A stretch of 64,000 nt of DNA from Glaciibacter superstes DSM 21135 (GCF_000421145.1 NZ_ATWH01000002.1:370713-434712), one strand, 5' to 3'; positions 45,961 through 55,787 are shown, numbered from the stretch's first letter. Notes: generated by a model from the letters alone, not told the origin. Made by a program: numbers and translations.

Positions 45961-46773
45961 TCAGTTCGATTTCGCGGTGATCCATACGGTCAGCGCCACG
46001 ATCGAACCGAGACCGAAGATCCAGAGGAAGAGTCCTTCAGAGACCGGTCCGATGCTCCCGAGATCGATGCCACCGGGGGAAGGGTTGTTGTCCAGGTACT
46101 TCAGGTACGTGATGACATCCCGCTTGTCCTCAGGCTTGATGTTCATGTCGTTGAAGACCGGCATGTTCTGCGGGCCGGTGACCATAGCCTCGTAGATGTG
46201 CTTTGCGGAGACACCAGAGAGGGAGGGAGCGAACTTGCCCTCGGTCAAGGCACCGCCTGCGCCAGCCACGTTGTGGCACATGGCGCAGTTGATCCTGAAC
46301 AACTCCGCGCCGTTCGCGGTGTCGCCTTCGCCATCGAGCAGTTCGCCCTCTGGGATGGCAGGCCCAGGTGCCAGCGATGCGACCCACGCCGCCAGAGCAG
46401 CGGTCTGTTCATCGGTGAACTGCACCGGCTTCTGCTCGGCCTGTGGACCCTGCATCTGCAGCGGCATACGGCCGGTACCGACCTGGAAGTCGACGGATGC
46501 TGCGCCGACACCGATCAGGCTGGGGCCGTCTTCGCTTCCCTCCGCGCCCATTCCGTGGCAGGTGGCGCAGTTTGCAGCGAAAAGCTTCTTGCCCTCTTCA
46601 ATCGTCTGCTGGCTTGCCATGTCGGTTTCGGCGCTGGCCGTGCTCGTGCTGAATGCTGCGTAAGCCCCTCCTGTGAAGAGAAGGCCGATCGCGATGAGCG
46701 CGATGCTGGCAAGGGGGTGGCGCCGACCGGCCTTGCGACCGCGTGCTGCCGTGGGTGTTCGGTTCTCGGGCAT
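45961..46773 (-). CDS. qcrC: Cytochrome bc1 complex dihaem cytochrome c subunit
   Basis: A 270-residue membrane-anchored cytochrome with two c-type haem sites, CATCH and CAMCH, each in a cytochrome c fold. An N-terminal helix (LASIALIAIGLLFTGGAYAAF) and a C-terminal helix (LFLWIFGLGSIVALTVWI) anchor it. Two haems on one chain replace a soluble cytochrome c in actinobacteria and bridge the bc1 complex to the oxidase. Confidence 0.96.
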   Translation of the reverse strand: MPENRTPTAARGRKAGRRHPLASIALIAIGLLFTGGAYAAFSTSTASAETDMASQQTIEEGKKLFAANCATCHGMGAEGSEDGPSLIGVGAASVDFQVGTGRMPLQMQGPQAEQKPVQFTDEQTAALAAWVASLAPGPAIPEGELLDGEGDTANGAELFRINCAMCHNVAGAGGALTEGKFAPSLSGVSAKHIYEAMVTGPQNMPVFNDMNIKPEDKRDVITYLKYLDNNPSPGGIDLGSIGPVSEGLFLWIFGLGSIVALTVWITAKSN

Positions 46774-46797
46774 GCTGAAGTTGTCCGCTCCTGATTC

Positions 46798-47427
46798 CTA
46801 TTTGAGAACGTAGATGACCAGGAAGAGCCCGATCCAGACGACGTCGACGAAGTGCCAGTAGTAAGACACCACAATGGCGCTGGTGGCCTCACGGTGGCCG
46901 AAGGTCTTGACTGCGAAGGCGCGGCCGATGACCAGGAGGAATGCGATCAGACCCCCGGTGACGTGGATTCCGTGGAAGCCGGTGGTGATGTAGAAGGCAG
47001 AACCATACGCATTGGAGTCAAGCGCGATTCCCTCTGAAACGAGCGTCGCGTACTCGAGAACCTGACCGGCGACGAAGATGGCGCCCAGCGCATAGGTGAG
47101 GAAGAACCACTCGACCATGCCCCACTGGCTTGGCTTCCAGCCGGTTGATCGCGGTTGCAGGCGCTCTGCCGCGAAGACTCCGAACTGGCACGTGATGGAT
47201 GACGACACCAAGATGAGTGTGTTGATCAGCGCGTAGGTGAAGTTGTGCTTGTCGGTCTCGAACTGCCACAGCTCTGGAGATGTCGACCGCAGAGTGAAGT
47301 AGATCGCAAAGAGCCCAGCGAAGAACATCACTTCGCTGCCCAGCCAGACGATGGTGCCCACCGCAACGCTGTTGGGCCGATTAACGACAGGCGCGTTCGC
47401 CGTCTGAGTAATTGAAGTGCTCGTCAC
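46798..47427 (-). CDS. ctaE: Cytochrome c oxidase subunit III
   Basis: A 209-residue five-helix subunit. Seen: [24 protein letters not shown], the [10 protein letters not shown] segment and the terminal [20 protein letters not shown], all typical of COX3. The start is GTG 47427. CATAAT, nearly a consensus -10, ends six bases upstream, while GGAGGA abuts the codon, so either a leaderless start or a very tight ribosome site is possible. It heads the ctaE-qcrCAB operon and is divergent from trpD. Confidence 0.95.
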   Translation of the reverse strand: MTSTSITQTANAPVVNRPNSVAVGTIVWLGSEVMFFAGLFAIYFTLRSTSPELWQFETDKHNFTYALINTLILVSSSITCQFGVFAAERLQPRSTGWKPSQWGMVEWFFLTYALGAIFVAGQVLEYATLVSEGIALDSNAYGSAFYITTGFHGIHVTGGLIAFLLVIGRAFAVKTFGHREATSAIVVSYYWHFVDVVWIGLFLVIYVLK

Positions 47428-47570
47428 TCCTCCATTATGGCCGATATCCGTTCAGGTTTTTCTCATTTTGGAATGCCAGTCGCGCCTTCTTCTTGGTTAG
47501 GGCAGCCTAACTGTCGGGAGGTATCCACCGTGATTTCGGGGGAGTTGGGTGTGCGCAATAGGCTGTGAAC

Positions 47571-48623
47571 ATGCTCGAATCGCAGTCATGGCCCGGAATC
47601 ATCACGTCGCTTCTGAACCGGGAGGACCTGAGCGTCTCTGACGCGGCCTGGAGCATGGAACAGGTAATGCTGGGGGAGGCGACGCCAGCTCAGCTCGCCG
47701 GGTTCCTGGTGGCGCTCAGGGCAAAGGGCGAGACAGTCGACGAGATTGTCGGATTCCGTGACGCGATCCTCGAACACGCTGTGCCCCTGCCGGTGAATCC
47801 AATGGCTCTAGACATCGTCGGAACCGGCGGGGATCGTTTCGGCACCGTGAACGTGTCGACAATGTCCTCGATCGTCGCTGCGGCATCCGGGGTGCCCGTG
47901 ATCAAGCACGGTAACCGGGCAGCGAGTTCGGCGTCGGGGTCGTCAGACGTTCTTGCGGCCCTCGGTATCGACCTCACCCTTTCTGCGGACAGGGTGGCGG
48001 AGATCCTCGAGGAGACCGGCATCACGTTCGCGTACGCGTCGGCGTTTCACCCCGGCTTCGGCCACGCCGCCATTGCCAGGAGGGAGCTTGGCATCCCGAC
48101 GGTCTTCAACTTCCTCGGTCCGCTCTGCAACCCGGCCAGGCCGGAAGCGTCAGCGGTCGGTGTCGCGAGCCTTGACCGGGTTCCGCTGTTCGTCGGTGTC
48201 TTCCAGACCAGGGGAGCGACAGCGCTGGTCTTCCGCGGGGACGACGGACTCGACGAACTCACCACGACCGGTCACAGCCACGTGTGGGAGGTCTCACGCG
48301 GACTGGTCACCGAACACGATATCGATCCCCGTGACCTCGGTCTCACCAGGGCGAAGATGAGCGACCTGTTAGGCGGCGACGCGGCGCACAACGCCGCGGT
48401 TGTGCACACGGTGTTGTCGGGCGAACGTGGTGCGGTCAGGGACATCGTGCTGTTGAACGCCGCTGCTGGCCTGGTCGCATTCGATCTCGCCAATGACCCG
48501 GCGCAGGTTCAGGTCGCAATTCTCGACCGGTTCCGCGCCAAGATGGCCGTGGCCGCCGAGACGATCGACTCAGGCGCCGCTTCTGCGCAACTGTCCAGGT
48601 GGGTCGCTGCCACGAAGGCGTAA
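47571..48623 (+). CDS. trpD: Anthranilate phosphoribosyltransferase
   Basis: A 350-residue tryptophan-pathway enzyme joining anthranilate to PRPP. The glycine-rich PRPP loop DIVGTGGDRFGTVNVST is clear, as are KHGNRAASSASGSSDVLAALG, FAYASAFHPGFGHAA and NFLGPLCNPARP. It is a lone trp gene here, away from any trp operon. ATG 47571 has TAGGCT (47559-47564) six bases upstream and no ribosome site; the GTG at 47565 would touch the -10 and is less likely. Confidence 0.94.
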   Translation: MLESQSWPGIITSLLNREDLSVSDAAWSMEQVMLGEATPAQLAGFLVALRAKGETVDEIVGFRDAILEHAVPLPVNPMALDIVGTGGDRFGTVNVSTMSSIVAAASGVPVIKHGNRAASSASGSSDVLAALGIDLTLSADRVAEILEETGITFAYASAFHPGFGHAAIARRELGIPTVFNFLGPLCNPARPEASAVGVASLDRVPLFVGVFQTRGATALVFRGDDGLDELTTTGHSHVWEVSRGLVTEHDIDPRDLGLTRAKMSDLLGGDAAHNAAVVHTVLSGERGAVRDIVLLNAAAGLVAFDLANDPAQVQVAILDRFRAKMAVAAETIDSGAASAQLSRWVAATKA

Positions 48624-48633
48624 GGCGGCGAAA

Positions 48634-48660
48634 CGGCCGCCTCCGGTTTCGGGGCGGCCG
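48634..48660. terminator. Hairpin between convergent trpD and glpK
   Basis: CGGCCGCC (48634-48641) pairs with GGCGGCCG (48653-48660), eight perfect pairs around an 11-base loop, eleven bases after the trpD stop. It can act in both directions. No T tract. Confidence 0.65.
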
Positions 48661-48707
48661 TTCGCGCCAAGCGCGAGGTAGATCAGGCGCGAGGTGGAGC
48701 GTGGGGG

Positions 48708-50222
48708 TCAGTCCACGTCTTCGTCGACCCAGTCGAATGTTTTGGTGACGGCTTTCTTCCAATTTCGCAACTGGCGGTCGCGCTCGGCGTCATCCATCTT
48801 CGGCTCCCAGCGGGAGTCTTCCTGCCAGTTCGCGCGGAGGTCGTCGAGGTCTTTCCAGAACCCGACGGCCAGTCCCGCGGCGTACGCGGCGCCAAGAGCC
48901 GTCGTTTCCGCGACGACGGGGCGGATCACGGGAACTCCGAGGATATCGGCCTGGAACTGCATCAGGAGGTTGTTGGCGATCATGCCACCATCAACCTTCA
49001 GCTCCGTCAACGGGACCCCGGAATCGGCGTTGACGGCATCGACGACTTCCCGGGTCTGGAATGCGGTCGCTTCCAACACGGCGCGGGCGATGTGGCCTTT
49101 GTTCACGTACCGGGTCAACCCGACCAGTGCACCGCGGGCGTCTGAGCGCCAGTACGGGGCGAACAGCCCCGAGAACGCGGGCACGAAGTACGCACCACCG
49201 TTGTCGTCAACCGTTTTCGCGAGGGCTTCGATCTCGTCGGCGGACTTCACCAGGCCGAGGTTGTCACGCAACCACTGCACCAGAGAACCGGTCACCGCGA
49301 TGGACCCTTCGAGGGCGTAGTGCGGGGCGGCGTCGCCGAGTTTGTAGCCGAGAGTGGTGAGGAGCCCGTTCTTGGAGTGCACGATCTCTTCGCCGGTGTT
49401 GAAGATCAGGAAGTTTCCGGTGCCGTAGGTGTTCTTCGCTTCACCGGTATCGAATGCGGCCTGCCCGAACGTGGCAGCCTGCTGGTCACCGAGGATCCCC
49501 GCGATGGGAACCTCGCGCAGCAGACTCGAGGTATGTGCGTTGCCGTAGACCTCTGAGGAGGACTTGATCTCCGGCAGCATCGAGCGGGGCACGTCGAACG
49601 CGGCGAGGATGTCGTCATCCCACTGCAGCGTCTCCAGGTCCATGAACAGAGTGCGGGAGGCGTTGGTGACGTCGGTGACGTGCACACCGCCGTCGGTGCC
49701 GCCGGTCAGGTTCCAGAGCACCCAGGAGTCCGTGGTGCCGAACAGCAGGTCCCCGGCCTCGGCCTTCTCCCTGGCACCTTCGACATTCTCCAGGATCCAG
49801 ACGATCTTCGTGCCGGAGAAATACGTCGCCAATGGCAGGCCGACCTTCTCCTTGAACCGCTCCACCCCACCATCTTTGGCGAGACGATCCACGATCGACT
49901 GGGTGCGCGTGTCCTGCCACACGATCGCGTTATAGACCGGTTCACCCGTGGTTTTGTCCCATACCACCGCCGTCTCACGCTGATTCGTGATCCCTACCGC
50001 CTTGATGTTGTGACGGGTGATGTTCGCTTTCGACAGCGCCTGCCCGATGACCTCGCGGGTGTTGTCCCAGATCTCCTTCGGGTCATGTTCGACCCAGCCG
50101 GCCTTCGGGAAGATCTGCTCATGCTCCAACTGCCCAGACGAAACAATCGATCCAGACTTATCGAAAATGATCGCCCTGCTACTTGTCGTGCCTTGATCAA
50201 TGGCGAGAACGTAATCAGTCAT
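48708..50222 (-). CDS. glpK: Glycerol kinase
   Basis: A 504-residue FGGY-family kinase making glycerol 3-phosphate. Seen: the ATP-site start [39 protein letters not shown], the GILGDQQAA segment, [11 protein letters not shown] and the FGGY-type [24 protein letters not shown] 50222 follows GAGGAGTG. It lies 66 bases downstream of glpF on the same strand, a transport-plus-kinase unit opposite the dhaKLM genes. Confidence 0.97.
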   Translation of the reverse strand: MTDYVLAIDQGTTSSRAIIFDKSGSIVSSGQLEHEQIFPKAGWVEHDPKEIWDNTREVIGQALSKANITRHNIKAVGITNQRETAVVWDKTTGEPVYNAIVWQDTRTQSIVDRLAKDGGVERFKEKVGLPLATYFSGTKIVWILENVEGAREKAEAGDLLFGTTDSWVLWNLTGGTDGGVHVTDVTNASRTLFMDLETLQWDDDILAAFDVPRSMLPEIKSSSEVYGNAHTSSLLREVPIAGILGDQQAATFGQAAFDTGEAKNTYGTGNFLIFNTGEEIVHSKNGLLTTLGYKLGDAAPHYALEGSIAVTGSLVQWLRDNLGLVKSADEIEALAKTVDDNGGAYFVPAFSGLFAPYWRSDARGALVGLTRYVNKGHIARAVLEATAFQTREVVDAVNADSGVPLTELKVDGGMIANNLLMQFQADILGVPVIRPVVAETTALGAAYAAGLAVGFWKDLDDLRANWQEDSRWEPKMDDAERDRQLRNWKKAVTKTFDWVDEDVD

Positions 50223-50288
50223 TATTCACTCACTCCTCTACTAGAAGTACTAAATGCGATGTAACGCAGAACGGATGCCGCGGTGCGG

Positions 50289-51056
50289 CTAGCCGAGGAT
50301 CGGCAGCAGCACCAGCGAGGCCCAGCCCGCGATCACACCACCGATGATGGGACCGGCAACCGGCACCCACGAATACGACCAGTCCGATGAACCCTTGCCC
50401 TTGATCGGCAGGATGAAGTGCGCAATACGCGGACCCAGGTCACGAGCCGGGTTGATCGCATACCCCGTCGGACCACCAAGAGACGTACCGATCACGATCA
50501 CCAGTAGTGCCACCGGCAGTGCTCCGAGCGCGGCCAGACCACCCTCGCCCTGACGTCCGCCACCGAACGCGATCACCACGAACACCAGCACAAACGTGCC
50601 GACGATCTCCGTCACCAGGTTCCACCCGTACGAACGGATCGCCGGACCGGTCGAGAACACACCGAGCTTGTTCGCCGGCTCAGGCTCAGCATCGAAGTGC
50701 TGCTTATACGCCAACCACACCACGACGGCACCCAGGATGCCACCGATCATCTGCGCCCCGATATACGCGAGTGTGGTGCCGAACGTGATCGGAAGATGCG
50801 CCGTGCCACCGAAATCTTCCGATCCCGCCGAGACGAGTCCGAGCGTGACGGCCGGATTGATGTGAGCGCCCGAGTTGTAAGAAACGATCACACCGGCGAA
50901 GACCGCAAGACCCCAGCCGATGTTCACCATCAGGAACCCGCCACCAAGACCCTTCGTCTTAGCGAGAGCGACGTTGGCGACAACACCACAGCCGAGGAGT
51001 ACCAGCAACGCCGTACCCACCACCTCCGAGAGGAAAACAAGCCCCAAATTGTCCAC
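50289..51056 (-). CDS. glpF: Glycerol uptake facilitator (aquaglyceroporin)
   Basis: A 255-residue MIP-family channel with six transmembrane helices and two half-helices. Both selectivity signatures are seen: SGAHINPAVTLG and GYAINPARDLGPR, the latter with the Asp-containing loop typical of glycerol channels. It lets glycerol diffuse in for GlpK. TAGTGT near 51121-51126 on the minus strand is a possible -10. It is divergent from dhaK, so glycerol and dihydroxyacetone genes share a 228-base control region. Confidence 0.95.
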   Translation of the reverse strand: MDNLGLVFLSEVVGTALLVLLGCGVVANVALAKTKGLGGGFLMVNIGWGLAVFAGVIVSYNSGAHINPAVTLGLVSAGSEDFGGTAHLPITFGTTLAYIGAQMIGGILGAVVVWLAYKQHFDAEPEPANKLGVFSTGPAIRSYGWNLVTEIVGTFVLVFVVIAFGGGRQGEGGLAALGALPVALLVIVIGTSLGGPTGYAINPARDLGPRIAHFILPIKGKGSSDWSYSWVPVAGPIIGGVIAGWASLVLLPILG

Positions 51057-51284
51057 GATGGCCTTTCTTGTCAGGTTCGGGGACGTTGAAGCCGTCCCTT
51101 TCCAGTGAGCGGTTGGGTCAACACTAGCGCGGCGTCTCGTCGAGGGGAATGGCCAGCGTAGGTGCGAATTTCTGGCCCTTACCCCGGCGCGTCGTACCGC
51201 GTAAGTTAGGCATTGGAAGGTGGGAAGGATGTGACTTGGGCATCCGGCCCCGCCTCCTCGTCAGCCCAGACCGAAAGGATGATC
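51057..51284. promoter_or_regulatory. Shared glpF/dhaK control region
   Basis: This divergent spacer holds the likely leftward -10 TAGTGT (minus strand, near 51126-51121). Rightward, TAAGTTAGGC near 51201-51210 contains possible -10 hexamers. No clear palindromic operator was found. Confidence 0.35.
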
Positions 51285-52286
51285 GTGAAGAAGCTCATCA
51301 ATGACCCGAAGAACGTTGTCAATGAGGCCGTCGCCGGATTCGAGGCAGCTCACCCCGACCTTGTGCGTGTCTCGCACGATCCGATCTACATCGTTCGCGC
51401 GGACGCGCCGGTGAAGGGAAAGGTCGGTATCGTCAGCGGAGGTGGGAGTGGTCACGAACCGCTGCACGGCGGATTTGTGGGTTCTGGAATGCTGGATGCC
51501 GCTGTGCCAGGGCCGGTATTCACCTCGCCGACACCGGATCCCATCCTGGCGGCGACTCAGGCTGTCGATGGGGGAGTCGGCGTCCTGCACATCGTCAAGA
51601 ACTACACGGGAGACGTTCTCAACTTCGAGACCGCCGCCGATCTGGCGGCGGCTGAAGGTATCGACGTCCGATCCGTCATCGTCGATGACGATGTCGCCGT
51701 CAAGGACTCGCTGTACACAGCTGGTCGGCGCGGCGTCGCTGGAACGGTGCTGGTCGAGAAGATCGCCGGCGCCGCCGCTGAGCGAGGCGACGACCTCGAC
51801 GCCGTTGCGGCCGTGGCCACGAAGGTGAACTCCCAAGTACGGAGCATGGGTGTCGCATTGACGCCATGTGTTGTGCCACACGCGGGCGAACCGAGTTTCA
51901 CGCTGGCCGACGACGAGATCGAGATCGGAATCGGCATCCACGGCGAGCCGGGGCGAGAGCGGATCAGGATGGAGCCGGCCGATGCGATCGTCGACCGGAT
52001 TCTGGCACCGATCATCGATGACATTCCTTTCGCCTCTGGCGATTCGGTCCTCCTGTTCGTCAACGGCATGGGGGGAACGCCACAGGTGGAGCTTTATATC
52101 GTGTTCCGTCGCGCAGCAGAGGTTCTCGCTGAGAAGGGAATCACGGTCACCAGGACGCTCGTCGGCAACTTCACGACCTCACTGGAGATGCAGGGAGCCT
52201 CGATCACCGTTCTGAAGCTCGACGATGAGTTGACCGCCCTCTGGGATGCGCCGGTTCATACCGCAGCCCTGCGGTGGGGCAAGTAG
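51285..52286 (+). CDS. dhaK: Dihydroxyacetone kinase subunit DhaK
   Basis: A 333-residue substrate-binding subunit of the PTS-dependent dihydroxyacetone kinase. Seen: the start [42 protein letters not shown], and [10 protein letters not shown] with His219 as the covalent dihydroxyacetone ligand. GTG 51285 is preferred over ATG 51279 because GAAAGG sits six bases before GTG, but touches the ATG, and family proteins begin MKKLIND. It starts the dhaK-dhaL-dhaM operon. Confidence 0.95.
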   Translation: MKKLINDPKNVVNEAVAGFEAAHPDLVRVSHDPIYIVRADAPVKGKVGIVSGGGSGHEPLHGGFVGSGMLDAAVPGPVFTSPTPDPILAATQAVDGGVGVLHIVKNYTGDVLNFETAADLAAAEGIDVRSVIVDDDVAVKDSLYTAGRRGVAGTVLVEKIAGAAAERGDDLDAVAAVATKVNSQVRSMGVALTPCVVPHAGEPSFTLADDEIEIGIGIHGEPGRERIRMEPADAIVDRILAPIIDDIPFASGDSVLLFVNGMGGTPQVELYIVFRRAAEVLAEKGITVTRTLVGNFTTSLEMQGASITVLKLDDELTALWDAPVHTAALRWGK

Positions 52287-52297
52287 AGGCGGTGGGC

Positions 52298-52936
52298 ATG
52301 GCACTGGACACGGCATGGGTCACCGCCTGGATCAACCGAAGCACAGAGGTCATTTCCGAGAACCGCGTCGCCCTCATCACTCTGGATCGTGACATCGGCG
52401 ACGGCGACCACGGCGAGAACATGGACAGGGGGTTTCAGGCCGTCAGCACCAAGCTGGACACGCTGTCGCCCGATGCCACTCCTGGCGATGCCTTGAAGCT
52501 GGTTGCAACGACACTGATCTCGACGGTGGGAGGAGCAGCAGGGCCGTTGTACGGCACGGCGTACCTGAAGGCGGCCGCCGCCGTCGGCAGTGCGCCGGAA
52601 CTGGATGGCGCCGCGATCGTCGCGCTCCTGACAGCGGCGCGAGACGGCATTGTGCTTCGCGGAAAAGCAGAGTCTGGCGACAAGACGATGGTCGATGCCT
52701 GGACGCCAGCCGTGGAAGCGGCTGAGATAGCCCAACAGGCCGGATCGAGCGAGGTCGAGATTCTTGCGGCGGCGGCGGATGCTGCGGAGGCTGGCGCTGT
52801 AGCCACGGAACCACTCGTTGCGCGCAAGGGCCGGGCGAGCTATCTGGGTGAGCGTGCGATCGGTCACCGGGATCCGGGCGCGCAGTCGAGCGCACTGCTG
52901 CTGAGAGCCGCCGCCGACACCGCGGCGGGGGAGTAG
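52298..52936 (+). CDS. dhaL: Dihydroxyacetone kinase subunit DhaL
   Basis: A 212-residue ADP-binding subunit that passes phosphate from DhaM to dihydroxyacetone on DhaK. The Asp cluster for two magnesium ions is in RDIGDGDHGENMDRG, and the nucleotide-loop segments GGAAGPLYGTAYL and ERAIGHRDPGAQSSALL are conserved. ATG 52298 lies 11 bases after the dhaK stop; a GTG at 52292 is a weaker alternative. It ends two bases before dhaM. Confidence 0.94.
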   Translation: MALDTAWVTAWINRSTEVISENRVALITLDRDIGDGDHGENMDRGFQAVSTKLDTLSPDATPGDALKLVATTLISTVGGAAGPLYGTAYLKAAAAVGSAPELDGAAIVALLTAARDGIVLRGKAESGDKTMVDAWTPAVEAAEIAQQAGSSEVEILAAAADAAEAGAVATEPLVARKGRASYLGERAIGHRDPGAQSSALLLRAAADTAAGE

Positions 52937-52938
52937 GG

Positions 52939-53649
52939 GTGGCATCGGAGCGCGGCCGTGTCGGTCTGGTCTTCGTCTCGCACAGCACAAAGATTGCGGA
53001 GGGACTCGTCGACCTTGCGCGGCAGATGGCGCCATCCGTGGCGCTTGTCGCCGCCGGCGGCACCGATGACGGCGGGATCGGGACGAGTTTTGAGAAGGTG
53101 TCCGAGGGCATCGTACTCGCCGGCAGCGGTTCCGGCGTTGTGGTCTTGTGTGATCTCGGGTCTGCAATTCTGACTGCAGACACCGCCCTGGACTTCCTTG
53201 ACGATGTGCTTCGCGATCGGGTTGAGGTTGTCGATGCTCCGCTGGTGGAAGGCGGGGTGGCCGCCGCGGTGGCGGCCGAGACAGGCGGCGACCTCGGGGC
53301 AGTGGTAGCCGCGGCGCACTCTGCGGGCCCCGGACATCCGTCGGCTGGCGAAGCGGCAGTCGTCGACGCTGCAGTCGTCGAACCAGTGGCCGGTACTTTC
53401 AGCCGAACCGTCACGCTTGTCAACAAGGACGGGCTACATGCACGTCCCGCTGCCGAGTTCGTCAAACTGGCGAGTACATTCGATGCGCGCGTGAGCGTGA
53501 ACGGCAAGGACGCCAAGAGTCTCCTCGGCATCATGTCGCTCGGTCTCAGCAAAGGGAAGTCCGCGGAACTCGTGTCGACGGATCCTGCGGGCGAACGGGC
53601 GGTCAATGCATTGGCGGATTTGATCGAAACGGGTTTCGGGGAAGCGTAG
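52939..53649 (+). CDS. dhaM: DhaM phosphotransferase subunit fused to an HPr domain
   Basis: A 236-residue protein. Residues 5-125 are the mannose-type EIIA fold of DhaM, with the phosphorylated His15 in VGLVFVSHSTKIAEG. Residues 154-236 are an HPr domain, with His167 in NKDGLHARPAAEFVKLAS and a Ser in KSLLGIMSLG. E. coli DhaM adds a third, enzyme I-like domain that is absent here, so phosphate must come from a separate enzyme I. GTG 52939 follows GGGGGAG, two bases after dhaL. Confidence 0.92.
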   Translation: MASERGRVGLVFVSHSTKIAEGLVDLARQMAPSVALVAAGGTDDGGIGTSFEKVSEGIVLAGSGSGVVVLCDLGSAILTADTALDFLDDVLRDRVEVVDAPLVEGGVAAAVAAETGGDLGAVVAAAHSAGPGHPSAGEAAVVDAAVVEPVAGTFSRTVTLVNKDGLHARPAAEFVKLASTFDARVSVNGKDAKSLLGIMSLGLSKGKSAELVSTDPAGERAVNALADLIETGFGEA

Positions 53650-53669
53650 GCGGGCGTATCGTGGTCGCC

Positions 53670-54035
53670 ATGAGCGACGACGACGTGGTCTCCAGCCGTG
53701 ATGATTCAACGCGCGATGATGCAGCGCGTGCTGACGAAGCGACAAAATCGCGTCCGCCCGGTGGTCGGCTGTTTCGCTGGGTCGAAGACAAGCTTGAACC
53801 CATATTCACGACGCCAGCGGCCGGGACCTACAATGCGGCGGAGACCACCCAGCTCACGGACTGCCCGATCTGCGGGCGCGCAATGAGCGAGCACACGATC
53901 GATCACTCGACCAGCAACACGGTGCTCAACTGTCCCGTTCCGCACCCCGGCGCCTGGGACCGCGACGCGTTCGAACCCGTCAACGAATTCGGAATGGTGG
54001 TCCGTACGCCGACCGAGGATTCAACGACCGGCTGA
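53670..54035 (+). CDS. Small protein with possible zinc motif, function unknown
   Basis: A 121-residue protein I do not recognise. Its first 35 residues are very rich in Asp, Arg and Ser. A cluster CPICGRAMSEHTIDH and NCPVPHPGAWDRD follows, offering three Cys plus His residues for a metal site. ATG 53670 has TATCGT (53657-53662) seven bases upstream and no ribosome site, fitting the leaderless pattern, which supports it as a real gene. It ends 15 bases into the 3' end of the convergent GNAT gene. Confidence 0.62.
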   Translation: MSDDDVVSSRDDSTRDDAARADEATKSRPPGGRLFRWVEDKLEPIFTTPAAGTYNAAETTQLTDCPICGRAMSEHTIDHSTSNTVLNCPVPHPGAWDRDAFEPVNEFGMVVRTPTEDSTTG

Positions 54036-54521
54036 GTACGACTGGAACATCACGTGGAGTCCGACCTTGCCCAGGCTGGCGTGGTCGAATGCGCCAGGCA
54101 CGGTGGCCAGAACCGTGAATCCGAGTGAAGTCCAGAGCGCAACGGCCGCCGCATTCGTCTCCACGACGGCGTTGAACTGCATGCCGTCATAGCCGGCCGT
54201 CCTGCCCCAGTTCACGACGTGGGCACCGAGTGCGCGCCCCACACCCTGCCCCTGCGCGCTGGGGCTCACCATGAAGCTGGCTGTCGCGATGTGCGAGCCG
54301 CGCCCCGGACGATTCGGACCCATTTTCGCTGAACCCAGGACAGTGCCGCCGTCGTCTACGGCGACAACCGTGCGCCCTGGCGGTGTCTCCATCCAGAGCG
54401 CGCGTGCGTCATCCTGGCCGAGGCCGTCGGGATACGCGTAGGTTTCGCCGGCATCCACGATGGAGTGGAAGAACGGATAGATTGCCGTCCAGTCCGCAAT
54501 GGTGGCGTCTCTGATAATCAC
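54021..54521 (-). CDS. GNAT family N-acetyltransferase (phosphinothricin acetyltransferase-like)
   Basis: A 166-residue acetyltransferase. Seen: IIRDATIADWTAIYPFFHSIV, the acetyl-CoA loop SPSAQGQGVGRALG, and ETNAAAVALWTSLGFTVLATVPGAF, the layout of PAT/MnaT-like enzymes. The substrate is unknown. A frame open to 54743 exists, but GTG 54521 is chosen: TATTGT lies six bases upstream (54533-54528, minus strand) and the family fold begins at this residue. Its 3' end overlaps the preceding convergent gene by 15 bases. Confidence 0.8.
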   Translation of the reverse strand: MIIRDATIADWTAIYPFFHSIVDAGETYAYPDGLGQDDARALWMETPPGRTVVAVDDGGTVLGSAKMGPNRPGRGSHIATASFMVSPSAQGQGVGRALGAHVVNWGRTAGYDGMQFNAVVETNAAAVALWTSLGFTVLATVPGAFDHASLGKVGLHVMFQSYSAGR

Positions 54522-54569
54522 CTGCTCACAATATCGAAGGAACAGGATGAACGACTTTATGTTGAGACA

Positions 54570-55787
54570 GTGACGTCTGAGACCGGTCCCCTCCGCCGCG
54601 GCCTGCGTGTGCGTATGAGAGGGCGGGCGACGGATGAACCGAACCGCGCTTCCAGTGAGCTCGAGCTGCTCTTCGACCTGACATTCGTGGTGGCCATTGC
54701 GAGTATCACTGCACAGCTCGCGCACGGAATCGCGAACGGACACACCGCCCTGACGATTGTGCCGTTTCTGGAAGTTTTCTTCGCCATTTGGTGGGCCTGG
54801 ATGAACTTCACCTGGTTCGCCTCGTCATTCGACACCGACGATGTGCCGTATCGCCTCCTGACGATGCTCCAGATGGGCGGTGTTCTGCTTCTCGCGGCCG
54901 GCGTGCCAACGGCGTTCACGGACGGCGACTTCCTCGTTGTCACACTCGGTTACTTCGTGATGCGCGTCGGTCTGGTCGCGCAGTGGGTATGTGCGGCAAT
55001 CGAAGACCGGAACAGCAGGCGCACCGCACTCCGTTACGCGAGTGGAATCGCCGTCGTGCAGCTCGGGTGGCTGCTGCGTCTGCTGCTACAACAGGGTGGT
55101 CTCCTTCCGGAACAGTTTCAACCGGTCGCGTTCGCCGTACTCGTCGTCGCGGAACTGGCCGTGCCCATCTGGGCGGAGCGTGGTGCACGCACCAGCTGGC
55201 ATCCACATCACATCGCTGAGCGCTACGGCCTCTTTGTGATCATCCTTCTTGGAGAGAGCGTTCTGGCGGCGTCTATGGGCGTCGCTGCGTCGCTGGAGGC
55301 CGGGGGAGTCAGCGGATCACTCATCACCATCTCGATTGCGGGTCTGGTGACTCTTTTTGCGGTCTGGTGGATCTATTTTCTCGAGCCTATGGGGCACGGG
55401 CTCGCTACAAACAGGGACAAATCATTCTTGTGGGGCTATGGCCACTACGGTATTTTCGCTGCGTTGGCCGCACTCGGCGCCGGACTCGAAGTCGCGGTCG
55501 AGCAGACCGGTGATCATTTGAAAGTCCCTGCCATGGCGGCAGGTTTCGGCGTTGCGATCCCAGCGGCGATCTTCCTTCTGCTGCTGTGGACCGTCCAGAT
55601 GCCGATCGTCGCAAAACCCGTGATTCGTCCGGTGGTCATCCTGCCCGCCGTGGTTGTCGTGGCTGCGCTACCGCTGGCGGTCAGCGTGCTCGGTGTGGCC
55701 GGCGTCGTTGCCGTGATCGCGGTTGTTTGCGCACTGGTGGTGACGGTAACCCTGCTCACCGGCGCCCGGGCGCAGAGAACAAGCTGA
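54570..55787 (+). CDS. Low temperature requirement protein A (LtrA) family membrane protein
   Basis: A 405-residue polytopic membrane protein with about twelve hydrophobic segments. The family start is visible as SSELELLFDLTFVVAIASIT, then FFAIWWAWMNFTWFASSFDTDDVPYRLL and the central HIAERYGLFVIILLGESVLA. LtrA was named from a cold-growth phenotype in Listeria, but its molecular role is unknown. GTG 54570 has TATGTT (54558-54563) six bases upstream; the longer frame to 54465 would overlap the divergent GNAT promoter. Confidence 0.85.
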   Translation: MTSETGPLRRGLRVRMRGRATDEPNRASSELELLFDLTFVVAIASITAQLAHGIANGHTALTIVPFLEVFFAIWWAWMNFTWFASSFDTDDVPYRLLTMLQMGGVLLLAAGVPTAFTDGDFLVVTLGYFVMRVGLVAQWVCAAIEDRNSRRTALRYASGIAVVQLGWLLRLLLQQGGLLPEQFQPVAFAVLVVAELAVPIWAERGARTSWHPHHIAERYGLFVIILLGESVLAASMGVAASLEAGGVSGSLITISIAGLVTLFAVWWIYFLEPMGHGLATNRDKSFLWGYGHYGIFAALAALGAGLEVAVEQTGDHLKVPAMAAGFGVAIPAAIFLLLLWTVQMPIVAKPVIRPVVILPAVVVVAALPLAVSVLGVAGVVAVIAVVCALVVTVTLLTGARAQRTS

